A DNA stretch of 41,374 nucleotides. Source: Verrucomicrobiota bacterium. Its GTDB lineage: Bacteria > Verrucomicrobiota > Verrucomicrobiia > Limisphaerales > JAFGQR01. Location: contig JAFGQR010000154.1 of NCBI GenBank assembly GCA_016935555.1, positions 1 to 41,374 on the forward strand. The letters are read 5' to 3'. The notes beneath the pieces were generated by a model. It made no database searches and had not been told where the DNA came from. It saw nothing but the letters and a program-made list of their open reading frames with translations. Made by a program: the position numbers and the translations under genes. How positions within the stretch are numbered: position 1 is the stretch's first letter; the number at the start of each line of letters is the position of its first letter. Shown here in pieces: positions 1-8,181 of this stretch.

Positions 1-105
1 ATCGCGCTGCGTGAGCGTCTGCGCGCACGACTGCTGCGGCGCCGCCAGCAAGCTGAAACACAATACGCCTCCAAACACCACCGGCAGAAAAGAAAATCGT
101 TTCAT
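1..105 (-). CDS. N-terminus of an exported protein (partial)
   Basis: Only the first 35 codons lie in the window; the gene runs off the left edge. The reading begins MKRFSFLPVVFGGVLCFSLL and continues with an Ala-rich stretch ending near SCAQT. This is a basic N-region, a hydrophobic core and a likely signal peptidase cleavage region around Ala28-Gln29, so the product is probably exported. The ATG at 103-105 follows a leader with no clear Shine-Dalgarno motif. A TTGACA-like box lies upstream on the same strand. It is divergent from the rhomboid gene. The mature part is not visible, so no function is proposed. Confidence 0.65.
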   Translation of the reverse strand, partial: MKRFSFLPVVFGGVLCFSLLAAPQQSCAQTLTQRD

Positions 106-145
106 AAAAACGCCCAGTTCGGGTTAATGGTAAACTGATGCCACG

Positions 146-174
146 ACTTTCTCCAAAGCCCCCTCGTTTGTCAA
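146..174 (-). promoter_or_regulatory. Candidate sigma70-like promoter of the partial exported-protein gene
   Basis: Read on the minus strand there is a perfect TTGACA at 169-174, a 17-bp spacer, and a weak GAAAGT -10 at 146-151. The predicted start would leave a leader of about 34 nt before the ATG at 105. The -35 is strong and the -10 poor, so this is moderate evidence only. Confidence 0.4.
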
Positions 175-213
175 GCCCAAACAGAGCCCTTATGCGCCGA
201 GCCAAAACGGGAA

Positions 214-242
214 TTGAAAACGGCATCGCCAGCAGTTACCTT
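214..242 (+). promoter_or_regulatory. Candidate promoter of the rhomboid gene, near-leaderless
   Basis: TTGAAA (214-219), a 17-bp spacer and TACCTT (237-242). The predicted transcription start is about 249, two bases before the ATG at 251. No Shine-Dalgarno sequence is present. Recognised by eye only. Confidence 0.4.
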
Positions 243-250
243 GCGCAGGC

Positions 251-1144
251 ATGCTTGAGGACCGCCCGTACATGAGACGTCCGAAGTGGAAACCGCCCGT
301 GGCGGTGCCCGCGACGGTTGTCCTGTTGGCGGCGAACGTGGCGGTTTTCGTCCTGGTGGAGATCTATGGGGCTTACCAGCGCGGGCATGGGAACTGGGCG
401 GTGTCGCAGTATTTTGCGCTCAGCACGTCGGGGATGGGGCGGGGTTGGATCTGGCAGTTGTTGACGTTCCAGTTTCTGCACGTGAGCGGGTGGCATTTGA
501 TCATGAACCTCTTCGGCCTGTATCTCTTCGGCAGGGCCATCGAGGAGGTGATTGGAAAGAGCCACTTTTACCGGCTTTACCTGGGCAGCGGGATCGTGGG
601 CGGCCTCCTTCAATGGGCCCTGGGCGTCCTGTTGCCGGCGCGGTTTGACGTCCCCGTCCTGGGCGCCTCCGCAGGCGTGTTCGGCCTGGTGGCGGCCTTC
701 TCCGTCTTGAATCCGGACCGGCAGATTCTCCTGTTCTTCCTGCTGCCGCTTCGGGCGCGGCACTTCCTGTGGATTGCCGGCGGGATCTCCCTGTTTTACA
801 TCCTGGTCCCGGCCCATTCCGGGATCGCGCACGCCGCCCATCTGGGCGGCCTGATGGGGGGCGTCCTCTACATCCAGCGGATCATGAAGGCCGGAAGGGA
901 GTTCACGCCCGGGCAGCCGCTGGCCCGTCGGCGCCCGCGCGGCCTGGTGCGCCTGCATCTTTTCAAATCGCAGTCCGGGCGCGCCCCCGTGCCGCGGGCG
1001 GCCGCGGACGGCAACACGACCGACTTCATCAGCCGGGAAGTCGATCCCATCCTGGACAAGATTTCCGCCGAGGGTCTGCAAAGCCTGACGCCCCGGGAAC
1101 GGAAGATTCTCGAAGCGGCCCGCAGCAAGATGGAACGCCGTTGA
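251..1144 (+). CDS. Rhomboid-family intramembrane serine protease
   Basis: A 297-residue multi-pass membrane protein that should cleave transmembrane substrates inside the bilayer. Rhomboid hallmarks are visible: HLIMNLFGL at about 82-90 after TM2, the catalytic-serine motif GASAGVFG with Ser140, and HAAHLGG with the presumed general-base His197. Six hydrophobic segments fill residues 18-210. After them comes a soluble tail of about 90 residues ending in EVDPILDKISAEGLQSLTPR, an acidic helical segment often found at the C-terminus of verrucomicrobial rhomboids. The ATG at 251 is preferred because a promoter-like sequence ends just before it; Met8 (272) is an alternative. The gene lies 70 bp upstream of purB on the same strand. 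Substrate unknown. Confidence 0.9.
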   Translation: MLEDRPYMRRPKWKPPVAVPATVVLLAANVAVFVLVEIYGAYQRGHGNWAVSQYFALSTSGMGRGWIWQLLTFQFLHVSGWHLIMNLFGLYLFGRAIEEVIGKSHFYRLYLGSGIVGGLLQWALGVLLPARFDVPVLGASAGVFGLVAAFSVLNPDRQILLFFLLPLRARHFLWIAGGISLFYILVPAHSGIAHAAHLGGLMGGVLYIQRIMKAGREFTPGQPLARRRPRGLVRLHLFKSQSGRAPVPRAAADGNTTDFISREVDPILDKISAEGLQSLTPRERKILEAARSKMERR

Positions 1145-1179
1145 CGCGGGGCGGGGGTTGGCGGGGCGGGTGGTTCTGC

Positions 1180-1208
1180 TCGACGGGCGGGGTGGGTGGG
1201 ATTAGTCT
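1180..1208 (+). promoter_or_regulatory. Weak candidate promoter of purB, leaderless geometry
   Basis: TCGACG (1180-1185), 17-bp spacer, TAGTCT (1203-1208). The predicted start is 1215, the A of the purB ATG. Both boxes are imperfect. It is listed because it matches the geometry seen at serS, hicB and others in the window. Confidence 0.25.
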
Positions 1209-1214
1209 GCGGTC

Positions 1215-2528
1215 ATGATTCAACGTTATTCGCGTCCGGAGATGCGGGCGATCTGGACGGAACAGCGCAAGCTGGAGATCTGGCTGCAGATCGAGCTGCT
1301 CGCGAGCGAGGCGTTGTGCGCGCATGGCCTGGTGCCGAGGCAGGACCTGGCCCAGATGAAGGCGAGGGCGGCGTTCGACGTGGACCGGTGCCACGCGCTG
1401 GAGCGGACCCTGAACCACGACGTCGTGGCTTTCACCACCAATGTCGCCGAAACCATCGGTCCGCCGGCCAGCCGGTGGCTTCATTTCGGCCTGACCAGCA
1501 GCGACGTCCTCGACACCGCATTCGCCGTGCAGATGGTCCAGTCGGCGGACCTGCTCCTGGCGGACGTGCGGGTGCTGCGGCGGGCGATTGCCGGCCAGGC
1601 CCGGCGGCACCAGGCAACGCCCATGATCGGGCGCAGCCACGGGATTCACGCCGAGCCCACCACGTTCGGGCTGAAGCTGGCGCTCATGTACGACGAGTTC
1701 GGACGCGCGCTGCGCCGTCTTGAGTCGGCCCGCGACGCGGTGGCGGTGGGCAAGCTGAGCGGCGCCGTGGGCACCAGCGCCCACCTGCCGCCCCGCATCG
1801 AGGCGCATGTCTGCAGAAAACTCGGCCTGCGTCCGGCCCCGCTGGCCACGCAGGTCATTCAGCGCGATATCCACGCCGAGTTCATCCAGACGCTGGCCCT
1901 GGTCGCCGCCAGCGTCGAGCGCTGGGCGATCGAGTTCCGTCACCTGCAGCGGACCGAGGTGCTTGAAACCGAGGAGTATTTCGGCCGGGGCCAGAAGGGT
2001 TCCAGCGCCATGCCCCACAAGCGGAACCCGATCACGTTCGAGCGTCTGACGGGGTTGGCGCGCGTGCTGCGCGGCAACGCGGTGGCGGCGCTGGAGAACG
2101 TGGCCCTCTGGCACGAACGCGACATCAGCCACAGCAGCGTCGAGCGCGTGATCTTTCCGGACTCCTGCACGCTGTTGGATTACATGCTCGACACGCTCGC
2201 CCGCGGCGTCACGGGTCTGATCGTGTATCCCCAGAACATGGCGCGCAACCTCCGGCTGTCGCTCGGCATGTGGCATTCGCAAACGGTGCTCCTGGCGTTG
2301 ATCCGCAAGGGGCTGAGCCGCGAGGCGGCGTATGAGCTGGTCCAGCGCAATGCCATGAAGACCTGGCAGGCCAAACACGCCCACCGGCCCGACGCCGATT
2401 TCCTGCGGCAACTGGAAGGCGACCCGGACGTGGCGCGACACTTCCGCAAGGGCGAACTGCGGCGGCTCTGCTCGCTGGAGGCCCACTTCAAGCACGTGAA
2501 GGCCAGGTTCCGCAAGGTCGGCTTGTAA
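1215..2528 (+). CDS. purB: Adenylosuccinate lyase
   Basis: 437 residues, normal for the family. It catalyses two steps of purine synthesis: SAICAR to AICAR plus fumarate, and adenylosuccinate to AMP plus fumarate. The fumarase/aspartase-superfamily signature SSAMPHKRNP is at about 263-272, where the first Ser of the flexible loop is the catalytic base. GRSHGIHAEP (about 139-148) carries the general-acid His142, and HFGLTSSDVLDT is at about 90-101. The start at MIQRYSRPEM matches typical PurB N-termini. purA, which makes the substrate of the second reaction, is also in this window but about 30 kb away on the other strand. No truncation or odd composition. Confidence 0.97.
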   Translation: MIQRYSRPEMRAIWTEQRKLEIWLQIELLASEALCAHGLVPRQDLAQMKARAAFDVDRCHALERTLNHDVVAFTTNVAETIGPPASRWLHFGLTSSDVLDTAFAVQMVQSADLLLADVRVLRRAIAGQARRHQATPMIGRSHGIHAEPTTFGLKLALMYDEFGRALRRLESARDAVAVGKLSGAVGTSAHLPPRIEAHVCRKLGLRPAPLATQVIQRDIHAEFIQTLALVAASVERWAIEFRHLQRTEVLETEEYFGRGQKGSSAMPHKRNPITFERLTGLARVLRGNAVAALENVALWHERDISHSSVERVIFPDSCTLLDYMLDTLARGVTGLIVYPQNMARNLRLSLGMWHSQTVLLALIRKGLSREAAYELVQRNAMKTWQAKHAHRPDADFLRQLEGDPDVARHFRKGELRRLCSLEAHFKHVKARFRKVGL

Positions 2529-2720
2529 CCCCCCGGCCTTCGCAATTCCGGCGTGTCTCACGCCCCCCCCCTGAGGCGCCTCCCGCGCGCGCCGCCCTTC
2601 CGGCCCGCGCGCCGCTCCCCCCTCCCGCCTGTCTGCATTTCGGGCAGTGCCGGGCTATGGGTGGTTGAGGATGAGACACGGGCCGGGCCGAGCGCCTCGA
2701 ACTGCCGCCGGAAGCGGGGT

Positions 2721-2750
2721 TTGCGGCGGCGGTCCGCCGATTGCTGTATT
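2721..2750 (+). promoter_or_regulatory. Candidate promoter of the FecR-TPR-barrel gene
   Basis: TTGCGG (2721-2726), 18-bp spacer, TGTATT (2745-2750), giving a predicted start near 2757 and a leader of about 16 nt to the ATG at 2773. Moderate to weak match. Confidence 0.3.
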
Positions 2751-2772
2751 CCAGCGGTTCACAACGGGACTT

Positions 2773-5700
2773 ATGAGTGTTTGTCCTCATTGCTGCCGGA
2801 CCACGTTGCGCCGGGCCATTCCGATGGTCTTGGGGCTCCTGGTTCCCCTCGTCAGCGGTTCGGCGGCGCCCCGGGCGGCCAGGGACTCGCGCAGCGAGGT
2901 GCTGTCGGTCGAAAACACCGTGGAATACGCACCGGCGGGCGGCCCGGTCTGGCATGCCGCGCGGGCGCACATGCGGCTGAACCTGGGCGACTCTCTGCGC
3001 ACAGGCCGCGACAGCCGCGCGACGGTGCGTCTGGCCGACCTGAGCATTTTCCGCGTCAGCGAGCTTTCGTTGCTGCAGATCCTGGAGCCGGCGGCCCGGA
3101 CGCGGAAGCCGCTGCTGGATCTGCGGAGCGGATCGACCTACCTCTTCAGCCGCGAGAAACCCGCCGACATCCAGTTCCGCACGCCGGTGGTCGTCGGAGC
3201 CATCCGCGGCACCGAGTTCGGTCTCGAGGTGGGTGAGGACGGGCGGACCCGGGTGACGGTGCTGGACGGGGAGGTGGAACTGGGCAACGCGCAGGGGCGG
3301 GTGGTGTTGCGAAGCGGCGAGCAGGCAGCGGCCGTTGCGGGGCAGGCGCCCACCAAGACCGCGGTGATCGACGCGCTGGGGACCATCCAATGGTGCCTGT
3401 ACTACCCGGCAGTGCTCAACCCGGACGAACTGGGCCTGGACCCCGCCGAACAAGCCGCTCTCGGCCCGTCCTTGCAGGCCTACCGCAGCGGCGACCTGCT
3501 CGCGGCCCTCGCGGCGGCGCGCGACGCCGTCCCCGCCTCGGATGCGGCCCGGATCTACTCGGCCGCGCTCCGGCTGGCAGTGGGCCAGGTGGCGCAGGCC
3601 GAAGCCATCCTGCAGTCCCTCGCCACCCCGTCGCCCCTGGCGGACGCGCTCCGGCAAATGGCCAGGGCCGTTCGCAACCGCCCCCAAGCCCGCACCGCGC
3701 CCGCGCGGCTGGCCAGCGAATGGATGGCGGCCTCCTACGCCTCCCAGGCGCGCTCGCAACTCGCCGACGCCCTGCGGGCCGCCCGCGCGGCCGCCGCGCA
3801 GGCCCCCGCCTTCGGATTCGCCTGGGTGCGCGTGGCGGAGTTGGAATTCAGTTTTGGGCGGATTGAAGCGGCGCAGGCCGCGCTGCGGCGCGGACTCGAA
3901 CTCTCGCCGCGCAACGCCCAGGGGCTGGCGCTGAAAGGATTTCTCCTGTGCGCGCGCCAGCGGTTCGGGGAGGCGATGCCGGCGTTTGAGGAGGCGATGG
4001 CCGTGGACGGCGCGCTGGGCAACGCGTGGCTGGGGCGGGGGCTGTGCCGGATCCGCGGAGGCGACACGGCTGGGGGGTTGGGGGATTTGCAGGTGGCGGC
4101 CACACTGGAGCCGCAGCGGTCGGTGTTGCGGAGCTACCTGGCGAAGGCGTTCCATCATGCCGGCCAGGAGCCGCTGGCGGAGAAGGACCTGCGCCTGGCC
4201 CGGCAACTCGACCCGAACGACCCGACAAGCTGGCTCTACTCGGCCCTGCTCCGCCACCAGCAGAACCGCGTCAACGAGGCCGTCCGTGACCTCGAGCATT
4301 CCCAGGCCCTGAACGACCACCGCAGCGTCTACCGGTCCCGGCTGCTGCTTGACCAGGACCGCGCCGTGCGCAGCGCGAACCTCGCCGCGCTCTACCGGGA
4401 CGCGGGGATGCACGACGTGGGCGTGCGCGAGGCGGGGCGGGCGGTGGCTTACGACTATGCCAACTACTCGGCACACCTGTTTCTGGCGAACAGTTACGAC
4501 CTGTGGCGCGACCCCAAGCTGTATAACCTGCGCTACGAGGCCGCCCAAATCGGCGAATGGCTCATGTACAATCTCCTGGCGCCCGTCGGTGCTGGAAGCC
4601 TCTCGCAGAAGATCTCGCAGCAGGAATACGCGCGCCTGTTCGACGGCAACCGCCTGGGGTTCTTCTCCAGCACCGAATACCTCAGCCGCGGCGATTGGAC
4701 CGAAACCGCCTCGCAGTACGGCACCCTCGACAACACCGGCTACGCCCTCGACGCCTTCTACCACCGCAGCCACGGCGACCGCCCCAACAACGACCTCGAA
4801 CAGAAAAGTTTCTCGGGCCAGGTCAAACACCAGCTCACCCCCAAGGATAGCGTCTACGGCCAGGTCCAATACAACCTGATGACCAGCGGCGACGTCGCGC
4901 AATACTACCGCCAGTCCAGTGCCAGCCGCGGCCTGGACGCCGAGGAAACCCAGTTCCCCAACGTGTTCCTCGGCTACCACCGCGAGTGGCGCCCCGGACT
5001 CCACACGCTCGTCTTTGCGGGCCGCCTGGACGACGAGTTCGAACGGAGCGATCCGGCAGCCGGCATCCCCTTCCTCCAGCAGCGGGAGGGCGTGGTGCGG
5101 AGCGTCTCCGGCGTGCCGCAGGCGGTCGCGATGCGCAGCGACTTGGCGGCCTACACCGCCGAGCTGCAGCAGATCTGGCAAACCGGGCCCCACACGCTGA
5201 TCGGCGGGGCGCGATACCAGCGTGGAAATGTCGACACCCGCGACACGGTGACCGACGTGTTCGACCAGGTCGTCGCGTCCCAAAGCGTTCACAGCACGAT
5301 CGAGCGCCTGCAGGCCTACGCCTACGACCAGTGGCAGCTTCTCCCGTCGCTGCACCTGACCGCCGGCCTGAGCTACGACCGCCTCAACTACCCCCGCAAC
5401 CTCGACACGTCGCCCGTCAGCACCGCACAGCATGCCACCGACCAGCTCTCGCCCAAAGCCGGCCTCCTGTGGTCGCCCGCGCGCGACCTGCATCTGCGCG
5501 GCGCCTTCACGCGGTCGCTCGGGGGCGTGTTTTTCGACAACAGCTTCCGCCTCGAGCCGACCCAGGTCGCCGGGATCAATCAGGCGTTCCGCAGCCTGGC
5601 GCCCGAGTCGGCCATCGGCCTCGTCCCGGCGGCCAGGTTTCAAACGTTCGGCGCGGGGGCGGACTACAAGCTGCGCGCGAACACCTACCTGGGAGTCGAA

Positions 5701-6246
5701 GGGGAATTCCTCCAGTCCGACGGCCGGCGCTGGATCGGGGTGCTGACCAACAGCGCCTTCATTCCCGTGCCCGATTCGCCGGGCAGCACGGCCCAGCGCC
5801 TGGACTACGAGGAGCGCACCCTGCGGGTCACCGTCAACCGGCTGATCCATCGCGAATGGTCTCTCGGCGCGCGGTATCGCCTGAGCCGAGCGGCACTGAA
5901 GGGCCGGTTTTCCACACCCGGCGCGTCGGCGCTAAACCAGGACGAAACGGCCACGCTGCAGCAGCTGGCGCTCTCCCTCCACTACCATCACCCCTGCGGC
6001 CTGTTCGGCCAGTTCCAATCCGTCTGGTGCTCGCAGGACTATGGCCGCGACCTCGCCCCGCTGTCGGGCGCCGACTTCTGGCAGCACCATGTCACCCTCG
6101 GCTACCGCCTGCCCAACCGCCGCGCCGAACTCGCCCTGTCGGTGCTGAACCTCGCCGACCGCGACTACAAGCTGCACCCGCTGAACCTCCACGCGGACCT
6201 GCCCCGGGAGCGGACCCTCGCCGCGCGATTCACGTTCGAGTTCTAA
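2773..6246 (+). CDS. FecR-domain / TPR / outer-membrane beta-barrel fusion protein
   Basis: A 1157-residue exported protein, numbered from the ATG at 2773. The frame is open upstream to 2647, but only the 2773 start puts a signal peptide (Arg-rich, then PMVLGLLVPLVSGSAA) at the N-terminus. Residues about 40-190 form a FecR-type domain with the hallmark GAIRGTEFGLEV and a following VLDGEVEL. Residues about 230-600 are helical TPR-like repeats, for example AQAALRRGLELSPRNAQG and LAEKDLRLARQLDPND. Residues about 625-1157 alternate aromatic and polar residues in amphipathic strands and end in ARFTFEF. This is the pattern of a TonB-receptor-like barrel with a C-terminal Phe. No TonB-receptor plug domain is visible. 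It probably assembles in the outer membrane with the FecR and TPR parts in the periplasm. Substrate unknown. Confidence 0.8.
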   Translation: MSVCPHCCRTTLRRAIPMVLGLLVPLVSGSAAPRAARDSRSEVLSVENTVEYAPAGGPVWHAARAHMRLNLGDSLRTGRDSRATVRLADLSIFRVSELSLLQILEPAARTRKPLLDLRSGSTYLFSREKPADIQFRTPVVVGAIRGTEFGLEVGEDGRTRVTVLDGEVELGNAQGRVVLRSGEQAAAVAGQAPTKTAVIDALGTIQWCLYYPAVLNPDELGLDPAEQAALGPSLQAYRSGDLLAALAAARDAVPASDAARIYSAALRLAVGQVAQAEAILQSLATPSPLADALRQMARAVRNRPQARTAPARLASEWMAASYASQARSQLADALRAARAAAAQAPAFGFAWVRVAELEFSFGRIEAAQAALRRGLELSPRNAQGLALKGFLLCARQRFGEAMPAFEEAMAVDGALGNAWLGRGLCRIRGGDTAGGLGDLQVAATLEPQRSVLRSYLAKAFHHAGQEPLAEKDLRLARQLDPNDPTSWLYSALLRHQQNRVNEAVRDLEHSQALNDHRSVYRSRLLLDQDRAVRSANLAALYRDAGMHDVGVREAGRAVAYDYANYSAHLFLANSYDLWRDPKLYNLRYEAAQIGEWLMYNLLAPVGAGSLSQKISQQEYARLFDGNRLGFFSSTEYLSRGDWTETASQYGTLDNTGYALDAFYHRSHGDRPNNDLEQKSFSGQVKHQLTPKDSVYGQVQYNLMTSGDVAQYYRQSSASRGLDAEETQFPNVFLGYHREWRPGLHTLVFAGRLDDEFERSDPAAGIPFLQQREGVVRSVSGVPQAVAMRSDLAAYTAELQQIWQTGPHTLIGGARYQRGNVDTRDTVTDVFDQVVASQSVHSTIERLQAYAYDQWQLLPSLHLTAGLSYDRLNYPRNLDTSPVSTAQHATDQLSPKAGLLWSPARDLHLRGAFTRSLGGVFFDNSFRLEPTQVAGINQAFRSLAPESAIGLVPAARFQTFGAGADYKLRANTYLGVEGEFLQSDGRRWIGVLTNSAFIPVPDSPGSTAQRLDYEERTLRVTVNRLIHREWSLGARYRLSRAALKGRFSTPGASALNQDETATLQQLALSLHYHHPCGLFGQFQSVWCSQDYGRDLAPLSGADFWQHHVTLGYRLPNRRAELALSVLNLADRDYKLHPLNLHADLPRERTLAARFTFEF

Positions 6247-6258
6247 CGAGGCGCGGTC

Positions 6259-7194
6259 CTAGAACACGGCCGGCACGCCTTCCTCGAGGATGCGGACGTG
6301 CTCGCTGAGGCCCTCGCGGCTTGCGATGTTCGACAGCCAGCGGGGAGGCTCGTCTATGTCCTCGAAGCCCAGGCGGAAATGGCCGAAGTGCATCGGGACG
6401 AACCATTGCGCCCCCAGGTCGCAAAAGGCGCGCATCGCTTCGTCGGGACCCATGTGCATCCGGCGGAAGGTCTCCGGGTAATACGCGCCGATGGGCAGCA
6501 GGGCGATTTCGGGGGCGAAGCGCTGGCCGATTTCCTTGAATCCGTCGAAATAGGCGCTGTCGCCCGCGTGATAGATTCTGCGGCCCTGGTGCTCCAGCAG
6601 GAATCCCCCGTAGCCGCGGTGCAAATCGCGCAGCGTGCGGGCTCCCCAGTGTTTGCCGGGAGTCAGGCTGACTTTCCACGACTCGTGCGCGTAGCTCTGC
6701 CATGGTTGCAGCTCGACGATGCGCGTGAACCCCAGGTTGCGAGCCAGGTCGCCCACGCCCCAGGGCAGCACCGCGATCTTCGGGGCGGGCAGCCGGCGCA
6801 GGGTGGGTTTGTGGAAATGGTCGTAGTGCGCGTGGGTCAGCAGGACCAGGTCGATCGGGGGCAGGTCCTGCAGACGCAGCCCGGCGCGCTTGATGCGCTT
6901 GAGCAGGAACAGCCAGTTGGCAAAGTTCGGATCCACCAGCACGTTCAGGTCGTCGAACTGGATCAGGAACGACGCGTGCCCGATCCACGTCAGCGCCACA
7001 TGCCCGCGCGCCAGCTTGGGAAACACCGGGCGCTGGTGGCGCCCGATGCGGCGCGTCAGGAGCGCCTTCCACACCAGCTCATAGAAGAACTTCCGCGGCT
7101 TGAAATGCTGGCTCGGCGTCAGATCGCGAAACGAACGCGGCAGCCGCCGGCGCGGCGCCGCAGGATCGCCCTGGGGCTGGCGATCACGTCTCAT
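6259..7194 (-). CDS. MBL-fold metal-dependent hydrolase (UlaG / NAPE-PLD-like)
   Basis: A metallo-beta-lactamase-fold hydrolase of 311 residues from the ATG at 7194 (MRRDRQPQGD); the frame stays open to 7251. Zinc-binding and fold motifs seen are LLTHAHYDHF, the Asp-bearing YHAGDSAYFDGF, and the C-terminal PMHFGHFRLGFED. An early ALTWIGHASFLIQFDDLNVL strand and the GGFLLEHQGRRIYHAGDS region resemble the L-ascorbate-6-phosphate lactonase and N-acyl-phosphatidylethanolamine phospholipase D-like branch. No signal peptide is evident, so it is probably cytoplasmic or membrane-associated. It converges on the FecR fusion gene with only 12 bp between the two stops and lies downstream of the TRIC-family gene on the same strand. 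The true substrate cannot be told from sequence. Confidence 0.85.
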   Translation of the reverse strand: MRRDRQPQGDPAAPRRRLPRSFRDLTPSQHFKPRKFFYELVWKALLTRRIGRHQRPVFPKLARGHVALTWIGHASFLIQFDDLNVLVDPNFANWLFLLKRIKRAGLRLQDLPPIDLVLLTHAHYDHFHKPTLRRLPAPKIAVLPWGVGDLARNLGFTRIVELQPWQSYAHESWKVSLTPGKHWGARTLRDLHRGYGGFLLEHQGRRIYHAGDSAYFDGFKEIGQRFAPEIALLPIGAYYPETFRRMHMGPDEAMRAFCDLGAQWFVPMHFGHFRLGFEDIDEPPRWLSNIASREGLSEHVRILEEGVPAVF

Positions 7195-7344
7195 GACTGG
7201 AACGCTCGTGCATCCGCCCGGAGTCATACGCCACCCGGCCCGAAAACACAACCGCCGCCGTCCAGGCGCATGCGGCCGGCCCGCGCCCCGGCCCGCCGGC
7301 GGCCGGCGCGAGTCCGGCGCGGCCGGCGTCAGGGAGCAGCGGGT

Positions 7345-7992
7345 TCATGCGTCGGGCGGCGGCGGCTTGGCCCGGAAGAGCGGCAAGGAGAGGCGCCAGA
7401 AAATCCCCGCCAGGCGGAGGGCAAGGGTTGCGGCGGTGCCGGCCAGCATGCTGGCCGACGCGAGGCTTGCGTGCTGCCGCATCAGGATGAAGACCGTGGC
7501 GCCGCAGATGGCCGCGGTGGCGTAGAGGTGGATCTCGCGGCGGAACACGAGCGGGATCTCGCCCACGAGCGTGTCGCGGGCGATGCCGCCGGCGACGCCG
7601 GTGATCAGGCCCATGACGACGGCGTTGACCGCGCCCACGTGGTAGTGCAGGCCCTTGGCGGCGCCAAGCGTCGTGAACAGCGCCAGGCCGAACGCGTCGG
7701 CCACCGCAAGCCCCTTCGCCGGCAGGCTCCAATACCGCGCAATCACGAACGTCACCAGCGCCGTCCCCGCCGCGTTCAGAACATACGCCGGGTCCTTAAT
7801 CCAGAACACATGCGGCGCGTCCAGCACCACGTCGCGCAGCGTGCCCCCGCCCAGCGCCGTCACCAGCCCGAGCACCACCACGCCAAACAAGTCCACACGC
7901 TTGCCGCTGCCGGCCAGGACGCCCGAGACGGCGCTGACGGCGACCGCGAAATGCTGGAGCAGTCCATGATAAAGCACTTGGTTCACGCGCAA
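7345..7992 (-). CDS. Trimeric intracellular cation channel / YicG (UPF0126) family membrane protein
   Basis: About 215 residues with seven hydrophobic segments. The family's duplicated glycine-rich motif is visible twice: DLFGVVVLGLVTALGGGTLR, then GLITGVAGGIARDTLVGEIP. TRIC/UPF0126 proteins are ion channels or small-solute (glycine) transporters; the bacterial substrate here is inferred only. The start is debatable. The frame is open to a TTG at 8046, but a good promoter (TTGACC-17-TACAAC) predicts transcription starting exactly at a TTG at 7990-7992. A GTG two codons further in (7984-7986) is the other option. The gene is divergent from serS. Confidence 0.85.
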   Translation of the reverse strand: MRVNQVLYHGLLQHFAVAVSAVSGVLAGSGKRVDLFGVVVLGLVTALGGGTLRDVVLDAPHVFWIKDPAYVLNAAGTALVTFVIARYWSLPAKGLAVADAFGLALFTTLGAAKGLHYHVGAVNAVVMGLITGVAGGIARDTLVGEIPLVFRREIHLYATAAICGATVFILMRQHASLASASMLAGTAATLALRLAGIFWRLSLPLFRAKPPPPDA

Positions 7993-7998
7993 GCGGGG

Positions 7999-8027
7999 GT
8001 TGTAGTGCGGTTCGGGCCGCCGGTCAA
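7999..8027 (-). promoter_or_regulatory. Promoter of the TRIC-family gene, leaderless geometry
   Basis: Read on the minus strand: TTGACC (8022-8027), a 17-bp spacer and TACAAC (7999-8004). The predicted +1 is 7992, the first base of an in-frame TTG codon. The -35 matches consensus at 5 of 6 positions and the -10 at 4 of 6. Confidence 0.5.
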
Positions 8028-8147
8028 ACGAGTTTTGAATTCTCAATTTTCAATTTTCAGTTCTCAATTTCCAAGAGACAAACCGTTCACCTTTTCGCAA
8101 GCAGGATCTAATGGCGTTCGCCGGCAACGCGGTGCGCGGGTTCCGCC

Positions 8148-8175
8148 TTGCCCTGCAAGGCCCCGCTTTTATAAT
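8148..8175 (+). promoter_or_regulatory. serS promoter with a perfect TATAAT, leaderless geometry
   Basis: TTGCCC (8148-8153), 16-bp spacer and a perfect TATAAT (8170-8175). Only six bases separate the -10 from the ATG at 8182, so the predicted +1 is the A of the start codon. No Shine-Dalgarno sequence could fit. Confidence 0.55.
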
Positions 8176-8181
8176 CCCGCG

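Noticed and set aside
2488-5850. A 1120-codon open frame on the minus strand across the FecR fusion gene, and similar long antisense frames (for example 18571-22461 opposite smc and 6298-8181 upstream of serS)
   Set aside because: High GC makes antisense frames open. They lack domains and signal sequences and have the Arg/Gly/Ala/His bias of shadow frames, while the opposite strand encodes clear families.
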